Below, piece by piece: positions 28,582 through 39,293 of a stretch of DNA of 64,000 nt. The stretch is taken from assembly GCF_016765655.2 (NCBI RefSeq), contig NZ_CP086106.1:5416501-5480500 (forward strand). Reading direction: 5' to 3'. The DNA is from Skermanella mucosa (lineage in GTDB: Bacteria > Pseudomonadota > Alphaproteobacteria > Azospirillales > Azospirillaceae). Each line of letters begins with the position of its first letter. The first letter of the stretch is position 1. Under the pieces are notes generated by a model, which saw nothing but the letters and a program-made list of their open reading frames with translations, made no database searches and was not told where the DNA came from. The position numbers were made by a program, and so were the translations under genes.

Positions 28582-28920
28582 ATGCCCTACGTCGTCACCG
28601 AACAGTGCATCAAGTGCAAATATACCGACTGCGTCGAGGTGTGCCCCGTCGATTGCTTCTACGAGGGGGAGAACATGCTTGTGATCCACCCCGACGAGTG
28701 CATCGACTGCGGCGTTTGCGAACCGGAGTGCCCGGCCGAGGCGATCGTTCCGGACACCGAGCCCGATGCCGAGAAGTGGCTTGAGCTGAACCGGGAATAC
28801 TCCCTGCAGTGGCCGAACCTGACCCGCAAGAAGGACGCGGCGCCCGAGGCCGAAGAGTTCAAGGGAGCTTCGGACAAGTTCGAGAAATTCTTCAATCCCA
28901 AACCGGGATCCGGCAACTGA
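28582..28920 (+). CDS. fdxA: 7Fe ferredoxin FdxA ([3Fe-4S][4Fe-4S])
   Basis: A 112-aa cytosolic electron carrier. Cys9, 17, 21, 40, 43, 46 and 50 are arranged as in Azotobacter-type 7Fe ferredoxins ([18 protein letters not shown] and [12 protein letters not shown]), binding one [3Fe-4S] and one [4Fe-4S] cluster; Cys12 and Cys25 are additional. The ATG at 28582 has AAAGGGA upstream. The C-terminal 50 residues are the usual acidic/Lys extension. A position directly before carD is a conserved alphaproteobacterial arrangement. Confidence 0.96.
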   Translation: MPYVVTEQCIKCKYTDCVEVCPVDCFYEGENMLVIHPDECIDCGVCEPECPAEAIVPDTEPDAEKWLELNREYSLQWPNLTRKKDAAPEAEEFKGASDKFEKFFNPKPGSGN

Positions 28921-28925
28921 ACGTT

Positions 28926-28949
28926 GGGCTGACGATTTTTTCGTCACCC
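28926..28949 (+). terminator. Stem-loop after fdxA
   Basis: TGACGA and TCGTCA pair around a TTTT loop, with a few more pairs beyond one mismatch, immediately after the fdxA stop. It has no U-tract, so it is at best a weak terminator. Confidence 0.3.
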
Positions 28950-29042
28950 TGAAAGTTTATTCTTACATTCCGCCATGCAATTCCCGCAGGTCCGCCATCG
29001 GGCGACCGGCGGGAGCTTGCTTATGACCAAGACGTTATATCT

Positions 29043-29072
29043 TTGTAACGCCCTCCTCACTTCCTATATAAT
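29043..29072 (+). promoter_or_regulatory. Sigma-70-type promoter of carD with long leader
   Basis: TTGTAA (29043-29048) and a perfect TATAAT (29067-29072) are 18 bp apart in the 338-bp fdxA-carD gap. Transcription would start near 29079, giving a leader of about 180 nt before carD. A 7-bp stem (TGTCCCG/CGGGACA, 29196-29220) lies in that leader. Nothing else in 28921-29258 looks coding. Confidence 0.65.
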
Positions 29073-29258
29073 GGCGGCCCTAAGCCCGGTCGCTTTCTCG
29101 CGCGTTCCGGGCTTGCGATGCTCCAGGCTCGAATTGCCTAATTCGTCGGCCCTTACCCGTCATGGGGGCTGGTGGATGGCGCTTCAGCCTTTCGTTGTCC
29201 CGAGGCATCCGGCCGGGACAGCCGGGTGCCAGCGAGCGTGAAGTGAGAGCCAACAGGA

Positions 29259-29762
29259 ATGATGAACAAGCTTGAGTTCACGGCCGGTGATTTCGTCGTC
29301 TACCCGGCCCACGGGGTCGGTCGTGTCGAGGGAATCGAAACGCACCATATCGCCGGCCAAACCGTAACGCTTTACGCCATCACCTTCGAAAAGGAGCGCA
29401 TGACGCTGAAGGTACCGGTGGGTAAGGCCAAGGACTCAGGTCTCCGCCGCCTCAGCTCCAAGGACCGGATCAAGGTCGCGCTCGAGACGCTCCAGGGCCG
29501 CTCGCGCGCCCGTCGCGCCATGTGGAGCCGCCGCGCTCAGGAATACGAGGCCAAGATCAATTCCGGCGACCCTGTCTCGATCGCCGAAGTGGTGCGTGAC
29601 CTGTATCGCGGCAGCGACCAGCCCGACCAGTCCTACAGCGAACGCCAGATCTATCAGGCGGCGCTGGAGCGGCTCGCCCGGGAGCTGGCCGCGGTCGAGA
29701 AGATCGACGAGATGAAGGCTACCGAACGGCTCGAAGCCGTCCTGACCAAGACCGCCGCCTGA
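29259..29762 (+). CDS. carD: CarD-family transcription regulator
   Basis: A 167-aa RNA-polymerase-binding regulator. The N-terminal RID (Tudor-like) domain (FTAGDFVVYPAHGVGRVEGI to about residue 65) contacts the polymerase beta subunit and stabilises open complexes. The helical C-terminal domain (about 75-165, RRAMWSRRAQEYEAKINSGD) contacts promoter DNA. The length and both domains match alphaproteobacterial CarD/CdnL. Two adjacent ATGs (29259, 29262) follow AGGA; the second has better spacing. It is followed by its own terminator. Confidence 0.95.
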   Translation: MMNKLEFTAGDFVVYPAHGVGRVEGIETHHIAGQTVTLYAITFEKERMTLKVPVGKAKDSGLRRLSSKDRIKVALETLQGRSRARRAMWSRRAQEYEAKINSGDPVSIAEVVRDLYRGSDQPDQSYSERQIYQAALERLARELAAVEKIDEMKATERLEAVLTKTAA

Positions 29763-29779
29763 ACTGCGGAGAGGCTGGA

Positions 29780-29816
29780 GGCCGGGGACCGCAACAATCC
29801 CCGGCCACTCCCTTTT
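29780..29816 (+). terminator. Intrinsic terminator of carD
   Basis: GGCCGGGGA / TCCCCGGCC form a 9-bp stem with a 9-nt loop, followed by ACTCCCTTTT, 17 bp after the carD stop. It separates carD from the next gene. Confidence 0.75.
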
Positions 29817-29896
29817 ATCGGCTTTTGCTGGGCACGCCGGGCGCCTAAACTCCGGCCACAGTCCAAGCCGGACCGGAGTTGCGTTTACGCGTCCTG

Positions 29897-30727
29897 ATGT
29901 CAGACAATCAGAAATTTGCAGATATCGGCCATCCCAAGCGGATCTGGGCCGTCGGTGCCGTCCATGGCGAAGTCGACCGGCTGGCGGCATTGCATGCCGA
30001 CATCGGCCGACGCTTCACGCCGGGCGATCGGCTCGTCTACACCGGCAATATGATCGGCCGCGGGGCCGCGGTGCGGGAAACGATGGACGAGTTGCTGTCG
30101 TTCCGCCGCGCCCTGATCGCCATGCCGGGCATGCTGGCGGAGGACGTGGTCTATCTCCGCGGCGCCCAGGAGGAGATGTGGCAGAAGCTGCTCCAGCTCC
30201 AGTTCGCACCAGATCCGGCCGTCGTCCTGCGCTGGATGCTCCGGCAGGGCGCCGAGTCGACCCTTCATGCCTACGGCGGAAATCCGGACCAGGGATTGGC
30301 CGCCGCGCGTGACGGGGCCGTCGCGATCACGCGTTGGACCAACAGCCTGCGGGGCGCCATGCGTGCCCATCCCGGTCACGAAAACGTGATGAGCGCGCTG
30401 CGCCGCGCCGCCTACACCAGCCAGCCGGGCGGCGGGCCGGCCGAACGGGTCCCGGTGGGCGTACTGCTGGTCTCCTCCGGTATAGAGATCTCCCGGCCGC
30501 TGGCAGCCCAGGGCGACACCTTCTGGTGGGGCGGTACCGGATTCGGGCGCATCGACCAGCCCTACGACCAGTTCCGCCGCATCGTCCGCGGGTATGACCC
30601 AGGGCGCGGAGGTATCCAGGCTGGTGATGTCACGGTCACCCTGGATGGCGGGTGCGGTTTCGGCGGCCCGCTGGTTTGCGGTTGCCTCGCCGCCTCAGGA
30701 GAAATCCTGGAGCTGATCGAGGTCTGA
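29897..30727 (+). CDS. Metallophosphoesterase-like protein with lost metal ligands (pseudophosphatase)
   Basis: A 276-aa protein that follows the serine/threonine-phosphatase-like metallophosphoesterase fold from end to end, but nearly every metal ligand is replaced. The usual GDIHG is GAVHG (residues 20-24), GDxxDRG is GNMIGRG (50-56), GNHE is GAQE (89-92), the HAG strand is SSG, and the final GHT is GYD. Structural signatures such as WMLRQGAESTL and the C-terminal strands (TLDGGCGFGGPLVCGCL) remain. Hydrolase activity is therefore unlikely; a binding or regulatory role is inferred. It sits between carD and rpoH. The ATG at 29897 is preferred over a TTG at 29879, which lies too close to GGAG. 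Confidence 0.8.
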   Translation: MSDNQKFADIGHPKRIWAVGAVHGEVDRLAALHADIGRRFTPGDRLVYTGNMIGRGAAVRETMDELLSFRRALIAMPGMLAEDVVYLRGAQEEMWQKLLQLQFAPDPAVVLRWMLRQGAESTLHAYGGNPDQGLAAARDGAVAITRWTNSLRGAMRAHPGHENVMSALRRAAYTSQPGGGPAERVPVGVLLVSSGIEISRPLAAQGDTFWWGGTGFGRIDQPYDQFRRIVRGYDPGRGGIQAGDVTVTLDGGCGFGGPLVCGCLAASGEILELIEV

Positions 30728-30886
30728 AGAGGCATCGGACCGGCTGAAAAAAACCTTCTTCCCCATGTGATCCGGCCTTGTCCGGGCTGCGTATCTGAAG
30801 CAACAGACGGCACCAGCCGGTGTTGACCCTGCCAGGACAGGGCCATCGCCGAGGTCGCGCGTCCACCAGGGGGAAGGGACAGGACG

Positions 30887-31774
30887 ATGGCGCATATCGA
30901 TGACCCGGAGACACAGCGGGCCAATCTGACTTTCATCAAGGCCTCTATGCGGGAACCTCTCCTGTCCCGCGACCACGAATTCGAACTGGCGCGCAATTGG
31001 CGGGAAGACGGCGACGAGGCGGCGCTTCACGACCTCGTCCGCGCCTACACGCGTCTTGTCGTTTCCACCGCGTCGCGCTTCCGGAACTACGGCCTGCCTA
31101 TGGGCGACCTGGTCCAGGAGGGCAATGTCGGCCTGATGCAGGCTGCCGCCCGGTTCGAGCCGGACCGCGAGGTGCGGTTCTCGACCTACGCCGCCTGGTG
31201 GATCCGCTCGGCCATGCAGGACTATATCCTGCGCAACTGGTCGATCGTGCGGACCGGCACCACCGCGGCCCAGAAAAGCCTGTTCTTCAACCTGCGCCGG
31301 CTGCGCGCGAAGATCGAGGACGCCTCCAACAACGGCGCCCTGACGCAGGCCGGCCGGATGAAGATCGCGACCGAGCTGAAGGTCGAGGTCCATGAGGTCG
31401 AGGCGATGGAGATGCGCCTGAGCGGCGCCGACCAGTCGCTGAACGCCCCGATCAGCGACAGCAGCGAGGACGACTGGCAGGACTTCCTTGCCGACCAGCG
31501 GCCAAGCCCGGAAGACGTCGTGATCGGCATGCGCGACAGCAATACACGCTCCAAGTGGCTCGCCGAAGCCCTGGGCGAGCTGAGCCCCCGCGAACGGACC
31601 ATCATCTCTCAGCGCCGCCTGCGCGACGACGGCGCCACCCTCGAGGAACTGGGCAGGGAACTGGGCGTCAGCAAGGAGCGCGTCCGGCAGCTTGAGCATC
31701 GCGCGATGCTCAAGCTCAAGGAGTCGATGATGCGCCGGGTGGAACTGTCCAGCGATCTTCTGCTGGAGATGTGA
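30887..31774 (+). CDS. rpoH: RNA polymerase heat-shock sigma factor RpoH (sigma-32)
   Basis: A 295-aa sigma-70-family factor. Region 2 contains GDLVQEGNVGLMQAAARFEP and RFSTYAAWWIRSAMQDYI (about 73-115). The RpoH box QKSLFFNLRRLR (129-140) identifies the heat-shock class. Region 4 ends with LEELGRELGVSKERVRQLEHRAM. The start ATG follows AGGAC. It would direct transcription of chaperones such as htpG in this window. The 159 bp before it carry no gene. Confidence 0.96.
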   Translation: MAHIDDPETQRANLTFIKASMREPLLSRDHEFELARNWREDGDEAALHDLVRAYTRLVVSTASRFRNYGLPMGDLVQEGNVGLMQAAARFEPDREVRFSTYAAWWIRSAMQDYILRNWSIVRTGTTAAQKSLFFNLRRLRAKIEDASNNGALTQAGRMKIATELKVEVHEVEAMEMRLSGADQSLNAPISDSSEDDWQDFLADQRPSPEDVVIGMRDSNTRSKWLAEALGELSPRERTIISQRRLRDDGATLEELGRELGVSKERVRQLEHRAMLKLKESMMRRVELSSDLLLEM

Positions 31775-31791
31775 GGATCCACCCGAAGTGC

Positions 31792-31820
31792 GGTCCTGCG
31801 CCCCGGAGGGCGCGGGGACC
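31792..31820. terminator. Hairpin between convergent rpoH and di-iron gene
   Basis: GGTCC-x-GCGCCC pairs with GGGCGC-xx-GGACC around a 4-nt loop, centred between the two convergent stops. A probable bidirectional terminator without a T-run. Confidence 0.5.
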
Positions 31821-31840
31821 TCACCGGAAGGGTGCAGCGC

Positions 31841-32662
31841 TTATGCCGCTTCCTTGGTCAGCTTCTTGAGCCTGCTGTCCAGGTACCACCAGGCCATCCG
31901 CGTGGCCGCCCGGTACAGCGTCGTATGGGGCTTCAGGCCGACCGCCTTGAAGATCATCGCGACACCTCGGTCCACGTGGGTCGGCCGGTAATAGGCATAG
32001 GCCCGGCGCATATAGGCGCGGGTGTTGGTCTCGCGGTCGTAGGGCGCGCCGGAGCCGTTGGCCGCGTAATAGGCGTAGGCCAGTTCGTCGTCCTCGGACT
32101 CGTTGATCCGGCCCAGCGCAATGCGCAAACGGGACAGCCGTCCCAGGTCCTCGCGCTCCATGTAGCGCTTGAGATGCTGGTAGAACAGCTTGTAATGGCG
32201 GAGTTCGTCGGTCGCGATGCGCCGGCAGATCTCCTTGAGCACCGGCTCGTCGGTGGCATCGCCCAGCGCCGTATAGTATGAGCTGGTGCCGGTCTCGACC
32301 ATGCATCGGGCGATCAACTCCCCGCTCCGCGATCCGCGAACCGACTCGGTCGCTTCGAGCTTGATCTTGTAGCCGTCGGTGAACCGCCTGAAGGCGTCTT
32401 CCAGGGAGAAGGACGGATCGATGACCTCGGCCCAGCGGCCGAGCGCAGCACCGTGCTGGACCTCCTCCTCCGCCCAGTCCCGCGCCACCTGCTGGAACTC
32501 GGGATCGTCGTTGAAGACGTTGCACAGGTAGGTCGCGTAGTCCCTGCCGTTGTACTCTACCAGGGCCGCGGCCTTGATGATCTTCAGGATCTCAGCGTCC
32601 GCTTTGGACCGGTCGATCCGGTCCCAAGGGAGATCGTCCAGCGTCCAGTGTTGATAGCCCAT
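31841..32662 (-). CDS. Di-iron ferritin-like protein (acyl-ACP desaturase-like)
   Basis: A 273-aa helical protein with a complete carboxylate-bridged di-iron ligand set: Glu36, Glu67 and His70 (EEEVQHG), Glu123, and Glu153 and His156 (DELRHY), the order E, ExxH, E, ExxH of ferritin-like oxidases and acyl-ACP desaturases. The aromatic N-terminus (HWTLDDLPWDRID) resembles alphaproteobacterial ferritin-like/desaturase-related proteins. It could be an oxidase or desaturase; the substrate is unknown. The ATG at 32662 has GGGGAAGA upstream; the longer frame to 32761 lacks support. It lies downstream of the atp operon on the same strand, beyond a hairpin. Confidence 0.75.
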   Translation of the reverse strand: MGYQHWTLDDLPWDRIDRSKADAEILKIIKAAALVEYNGRDYATYLCNVFNDDPEFQQVARDWAEEEVQHGAALGRWAEVIDPSFSLEDAFRRFTDGYKIKLEATESVRGSRSGELIARCMVETGTSSYYTALGDATDEPVLKEICRRIATDELRHYKLFYQHLKRYMEREDLGRLSRLRIALGRINESEDDELAYAYYAANGSGAPYDRETNTRAYMRRAYAYYRPTHVDRGVAMIFKAVGLKPHTTLYRAATRMAWWYLDSRLKKLTKEAA

Positions 32663-32698
32663 TCTTCCCCAAGCCGAATTTGTTGACCCCCGAAACAC

Positions 32699-32729
32699 CG
32701 ATGGCCCGGCCTCGGCGGCCAGGCCATCG
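32699..32729 (-). terminator. Hairpin downstream of the atp operon
   Basis: CGATGGCC / GGCCATCG with an inner GGCC/GGCC stem forms a strong hairpin 58 bp after the atpC stop. Only TGTTTC follows on the minus strand, so termination is probable but not textbook. Confidence 0.5.
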
Positions 32730-32786
32730 ATATCAGGTCTGCAGATTATCCCTCTATGCACGTTTTACAACGGCATGGCGGGCATA

Positions 32787-33203
32787 TCAGTGCGCGGTGG
32801 TGCCGGTGATCGCCTCGAGCTTGGCGCGGGCGACCGCCAAGCGGCCTTCCGCGACGGCGCGCTCGCTGTCCGACTTGGCATCCTCCACGTCCTCGCCCAC
32901 GTCCTTGACCTCCTGCTCGACCGCGGCGCGGTCCAGTTCGTTCAGGTTGGTCGCCTGCTCGGCCAGGACCGTGCAGCGGGTCTCGGTCACCTCGGCGAAG
33001 CCGCCGGCGACGAAGATCCGGTCCACGACCCGGTCACCCTCGAAGATGTCGATGACGCCGGGGCGCACCGTGGTGATCATCGGCGCGTGACCGGCCAGCA
33101 CACCGAAGTTACCCTCGCCGCCCGGCACCACGACCATGTCGACCGGCTGGGAAACCAGCAGCTTTTCCGGCGAAACCAGCTCGAACTCGACTTTGTCGGC
33201 CAT
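32787..33203 (-). CDS. atpC: F1 ATP synthase epsilon subunit
   Basis: The 138-aa central-stalk epsilon subunit. The N-terminal beta sandwich (VEFELVSPEKLLVSQPVDMVVVPG, GNFGVLAGHAPMI) and the two-helix C-terminal hairpin (about 90-135) are present. It regulates hydrolysis by F1. Last gene of atpHAGDC; the gap to atpD is 72 bp. The length is normal for the class. Confidence 0.95.
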   Translation of the reverse strand: MADKVEFELVSPEKLLVSQPVDMVVVPGGEGNFGVLAGHAPMITTVRPGVIDIFEGDRVVDRIFVAGGFAEVTETRCTVLAEQATNLNELDRAAVEQEVKDVGEDVEDAKSDSERAVAEGRLAVARAKLEAITGTTAH

Positions 33204-33275
33204 GGATAGCTCTCGTTCCTGAGTTAGGCGTCAAACAAGGCGAAGGGGCAACGAAGCCCCCTCGGCCTCCGGTAC

Positions 33276-34769
<1,494 letters not shown>

Positions 34770-34802
34770 TCAGTGTCGGACGCTCGGTGAACCTGACGGG
34801 CC

Positions 34803-35705
34803 TCAGATCGCCTCGGCACCGGAGATGATCTCGATCAGCTCCTTGGTGATGACGGCCTGGCGGGTCCGGTTGTAGGTCAGCGTCAGCTTGTTGATCATGT
34901 CGCCGGCGTTGCGCGTGGCGCTGTCCATCGCGGTCATCCGGGCGCCCTGCTCGCTGGCGGCGCTTTCCAGCAGCGCCCGATAGACCTGGATCGACAGGTT
35001 CTTCGGCAGCAGGTCGGCGAGGATCTGGTCCTCCTCCGGCTCGAACTCGTACAGCGCCTTGGCCTCGCCCTGGTCGGCGGCCTCGGCGGCCCCGGCGGCG
35101 TCGCCTTCCGGCATGGCGAACGGGATCACCTGCTGGACGGTGACGACCTGGGTCATCGCCGACTTGAACTTGTTGTAGATCACCGACGCAACGTCGTATT
35201 CGCCGGCCTCGAACAGCTCGAGCACCTTGGCGGTGATCATGTCGGCCTCGGCGAACGACAGCCGCTTGCGCCCGATGTCCTCGTAGGACTGGACGACGGT
35301 CTTGGGATTGGTCCGGCGGAGCTGGTCGCGGCCCTTGCGGCCGACGGTCAGCACCTTGACGGTCTTCCCCTCGCTTTCGAGCCGGGCGATCTGGCGCCGC
35401 GCCTCGCGCACGATGGTTCCGTTGAAGCCGCCGCACAGGCCGCGGTCCGACGTGATGACGACCAGCAGGTGCACGTCCTGCTTTCCGGTACCGGTCATCA
35501 GCTTCGGACCTTCGCCGTTGCTCGACACGTTGGCGGCGAGCGACGCGAGCATACGGCCCATGCGCTCGGCATAGGGACGGCCGGCCTCCGCCTGCTCCTG
35601 CGCGCGGCGCAGCTTGGAGGCGGCGACCATCTTCATGGCGGCCGTGATCTTCTGCGTCGACTTGACGCTGGCGATACGGTTTTTAAGGTCCTTAAGGCTT
35701 GGCAT
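34803..35705 (-). CDS. atpG: F1 ATP synthase gamma subunit
   Basis: The 300-aa rotor subunit. It starts [20 protein letters not shown], contains [15 protein letters not shown], and ends with the long C-terminal helix [20 protein letters not shown] and [22 protein letters not shown] Glu/Ala-rich segment around residues 200-220 ([18 protein letters not shown]) makes it slightly longer than usual. Between atpD and atpA in the operon. Confidence 0.97.
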   Translation of the reverse strand: MPSLKDLKNRIASVKSTQKITAAMKMVAASKLRRAQEQAEAGRPYAERMGRMLASLAANVSSNGEGPKLMTGTGKQDVHLLVVITSDRGLCGGFNGTIVREARRQIARLESEGKTVKVLTVGRKGRDQLRRTNPKTVVQSYEDIGRKRLSFAEADMITAKVLELFEAGEYDVASVIYNKFKSAMTQVVTVQQVIPFAMPEGDAAGAAEAADQGEAKALYEFEPEEDQILADLLPKNLSIQVYRALLESAASEQGARMTAMDSATRNAGDMINKLTLTYNRTRQAVITKELIEIISGAEAI

Positions 35706-35809
35706 TCGAGGCCTTCATCACACCGGGGGTTGGAGCCCTGCCTTCCTGGTCCCCGACGCCGGCTTCCTGAAATGCTTCCGGAAGCCAGCGTGCAGGAACC
35801 GCTTCGAGC

Positions 35810-37338
<1,529 letters not shown>

Positions 37339-37339
<1 letters not shown>

Positions 37340-37899
37340 CAGCCAACCCCTTTCATGGCGATTTGCAGCTTGTTCAGCTTGGTGCGCACGGAGCTATCGA
37401 CCATGCGCGAACCGACTTTGACGATCATGCCACCGATCAAGGAGGGGTCGACGGTGACCCGGACCTCGATCTTGGACCCCATCTGGGCCCTGAGGACATC
37501 GGTGAGGGCCTGGACCTGAGGATCGGACAGGCGGTAGGCCGAGGTCACGTCGGCGGTCATCTGACCGCGGCGGCGCGCCAGTTCGGCCAGGTAGCCCTCG
37601 ATCATGCCGCGCAGCGCGAACAGCCGGCGGTTCTGGGCGACCAGACCGATGAACCGCTGGGTCAGCTCGGATACGCCGGCCTGTTTGAGGAGAGCGCCCA
37701 TCGCCCGGCTCTGGTCGCCGCGGGACAGCACGGGGCTGCGCACCATGCGGTCCAGTTCGGGACTCTCGACGAGCATCTGCTTGATGGCGGCCAGATCCTG
37801 GGCGACCTGGTCCAGCGCCTTGTTTTCGTCCGCAAGCTCAAACAGGGCAGTCGCGTATCGCCCTGCCAGCCCGGATACTCCTGTACCTTCGGATGCCAC
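37339..37899 (-). CDS. atpH: F1 ATP synthase delta subunit
   Basis: The 186-aa peripheral-stalk (OSCP-like) subunit that ties F1 to the b subunits. It has the N-terminal helical domain ([20 protein letters not shown]) and the C-terminal signature [19 protein letters not shown]. It uses a GTG start with GAGGT upstream. First gene of the F1 operon; the Fo genes (a, c, b) are not in the window, as usual in this group. The 374 bp upstream (37900-38273) must hold the operon promoter, but no clear consensus was found there. Confidence 0.96.
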
Positions 37900-38273
37900 G
37901 CGGTACCTCGGTTCGGTCCATAGACCTTGTTGATTTTTAGGGCCTTGGAGGAGAAGACATGCGTCGGGCAGGCCCCCTCCCCTGACGGCGAGCGGTCACA
38001 TAACACAGGGAGCGGGTGCGCGCAACCGACTCAAGTCCAGCAAAACCGGGCAGTTGGGGCCGAAACGCTCCCGGCTTTACCGTTCCGGTGGCCTCTCCGC
38101 CCAGCCTGCGACACTAAGGCCGGGGCAAGGGAGCGATCCGCCCTCCGATTAAGCGCAAATTAACTTTGGATGCGCATCATTGGTGGTGCCGCCGGCTGGC
38201 GGCGCGGCGACCGGTCCCGCCGGCATCGCCACTTCGGATTTTCCCTCTGATCACGCCACCGGATCACCTGACC

Positions 38274-38603
38274 ATGACCGTCGTCGCCTTCAGCCTGGCC
38301 CGCTTCACCCCGGCCGACCTTGCGGAGTTCTACGAGATCGCCCGGCCGCGCATGGAGCGCGGACTGTGGGCCGGCGTGTCCCGCCAGACCAGCCCCGACG
38401 GCGACCTGCTGCTGGTCACCTTCCCTCACATGGACCGCCCGGTCTTCCGGTTCGAGCGCGACCGGCGGGGGACCTATACCCTTTGGTTCCACGACCGCCA
38501 GGGCTGGCACAGCATCGGCTCCGGCTCCACCTCGACCGAGTGCCTGTCGATCTGGCGCACCCGCCCGGCCCGCGTCCCGGCCCCGGCGCTGCGGGAGGCG
38601 TGA
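38274..38603 (+). CDS. Small conserved hypothetical protein (paralogue of the gene at 6738-7064)
   Basis: A 109-aa soluble protein, homologous over its first 95 residues to the protein at 6738-7064: RFTPADLAEFYEIARP, RGLWAGVSRQT, PVFRFERDRRGTYTLWF, IGSGST and ECLSIW line up with one single-residue gap. The shared N-terminus (MTV) fixes the start at 38274, though the ribosome site is weak. The C-terminal tail (RTRPARVPAPALREA) differs from its paralogue. Function unknown. It converges on brnA with 7 bp between stops. Confidence 0.7.
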   Translation: MTVVAFSLARFTPADLAEFYEIARPRMERGLWAGVSRQTSPDGDLLLVTFPHMDRPVFRFERDRRGTYTLWFHDRQGWHSIGSGSTSTECLSIWRTRPARVPAPALREA

Positions 38604-38610
38604 GGGCGGC

Positions 38611-38958
38611 TCAGCGGGACCGGCCGCCGTTCCGCTGGCTTTCCACGAAGGCGCGCAGCACGGCGTTCATGCGGCTCTGCCAGCCGCGCCCCTGGGCCTT
38701 GAAGAAATCCACCACCTCGGCGTCGTAGCGCACCGTGACCTGGCGCTTGTTCTCCCGCGACGGCAGGGGAAAGGGAAAGCCGGGCACGGAAAGCTCCTCC
38801 CAGTTGTCCGGCACCGCCAGATCGGGATCGGAAGCGATCTGGGCCTCGATCTCCTCGTCGGTATCCTCGCGCGACCAGTCGGTTCGATCCTCGCCCCTCG
38901 CGATCATCGCGTCAATTTCCGATGCCGTATACCGTACGGTATCGTCTCTCTTCACCAT
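38611..38958 (-). CDS. brnA: BrnA-family antitoxin
   Basis: A 115-aa antitoxin with an acidic, toxin-binding N-terminal half (SREDTDEEIEAQIASDPDLA) and a C-terminal ribbon-helix-helix-like DNA-binding segment (KRQVTVRYDAEVVDFFKAQG). The ATG at 38958 lies inside the end of brnT, so the genes overlap by 47 bp in different frames; brnT is promoter-proximal as in known brnTA loci. BrnA neutralises BrnT and autorepresses the operon. The same frame runs on antisense through later genes; that extension is spurious. Confidence 0.85.
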   Translation of the reverse strand: MVKRDDTVRYTASEIDAMIARGEDRTDWSREDTDEEIEAQIASDPDLAVPDNWEELSVPGFPFPLPSRENKRQVTVRYDAEVVDFFKAQGRGWQSRMNAVLRAFVESQRNGGRSR

Positions 38959-39196
38959 ACCTTGCCCTCCTGGCGGAAATGATCCGGATGCGCTCTTCCC
39001 GGATCGTCCAGACCACGGCAAAAAACTTGTCCTCGATCCGGCCGACACTGACCCAGCGTTCTTCCGCGCCACGGGCCGAAGGATACATGACCACCGGTCT
39101 TCCATCGAAAAGCTCGCGCATGCGGAGAAAATCCACGCCACGAGTTTCCAGCTTCGCTTGCCGCTTAGCCTCGGACCACTCGAACTCCAGGTCCAT
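38912..39196 (-). CDS. brnT: BrnT-family ribonuclease toxin (DUF497)
   Basis: A 94-aa toxin of the BrnT family (RelE-like fold, cuts RNA and arrests growth). The start MDLEFEWSEAKRQAKLETRG followed by VDFLRMRELFDG, ERWVSVGRIEDKFFAVVWT and RIRIISARRARYGEERRY is diagnostic; the basic Arg cluster near the C-terminus carries the expected catalytic-type residues. The ATG is preceded by GAGGCG. A near-consensus promoter with a palindrome lies just upstream. Confidence 0.9.
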   Translation of the reverse strand: MDLEFEWSEAKRQAKLETRGVDFLRMRELFDGRPVVMYPSARGAEERWVSVGRIEDKFFAVVWTIREERIRIISARRARYGEERRYRTVYGIGN

Positions 39197-39216
39197 GACG
39201 CCTCGCGTGTAGGTGC

Positions 39217-39246
39217 ATTGTAGTTACAAATAGAGCTGAATCGCAA
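39217..39246 (-). promoter_or_regulatory. brnT promoter with palindromic operator candidate
   Basis: On the minus strand TTGCGA (39246-39241) and TACAAT (39222-39217) are 18 bp apart. A perfect palindrome TTGTAGTTACAA (39218-39229) overlaps the -10 element, an ideal place for BrnA autorepression. Inferred from sequence only. Confidence 0.6.
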
Positions 39247-39293
39247 GGCTGGCCTATAACACTTTCGATGGGCCGAACACAATCGCAGGCTCC

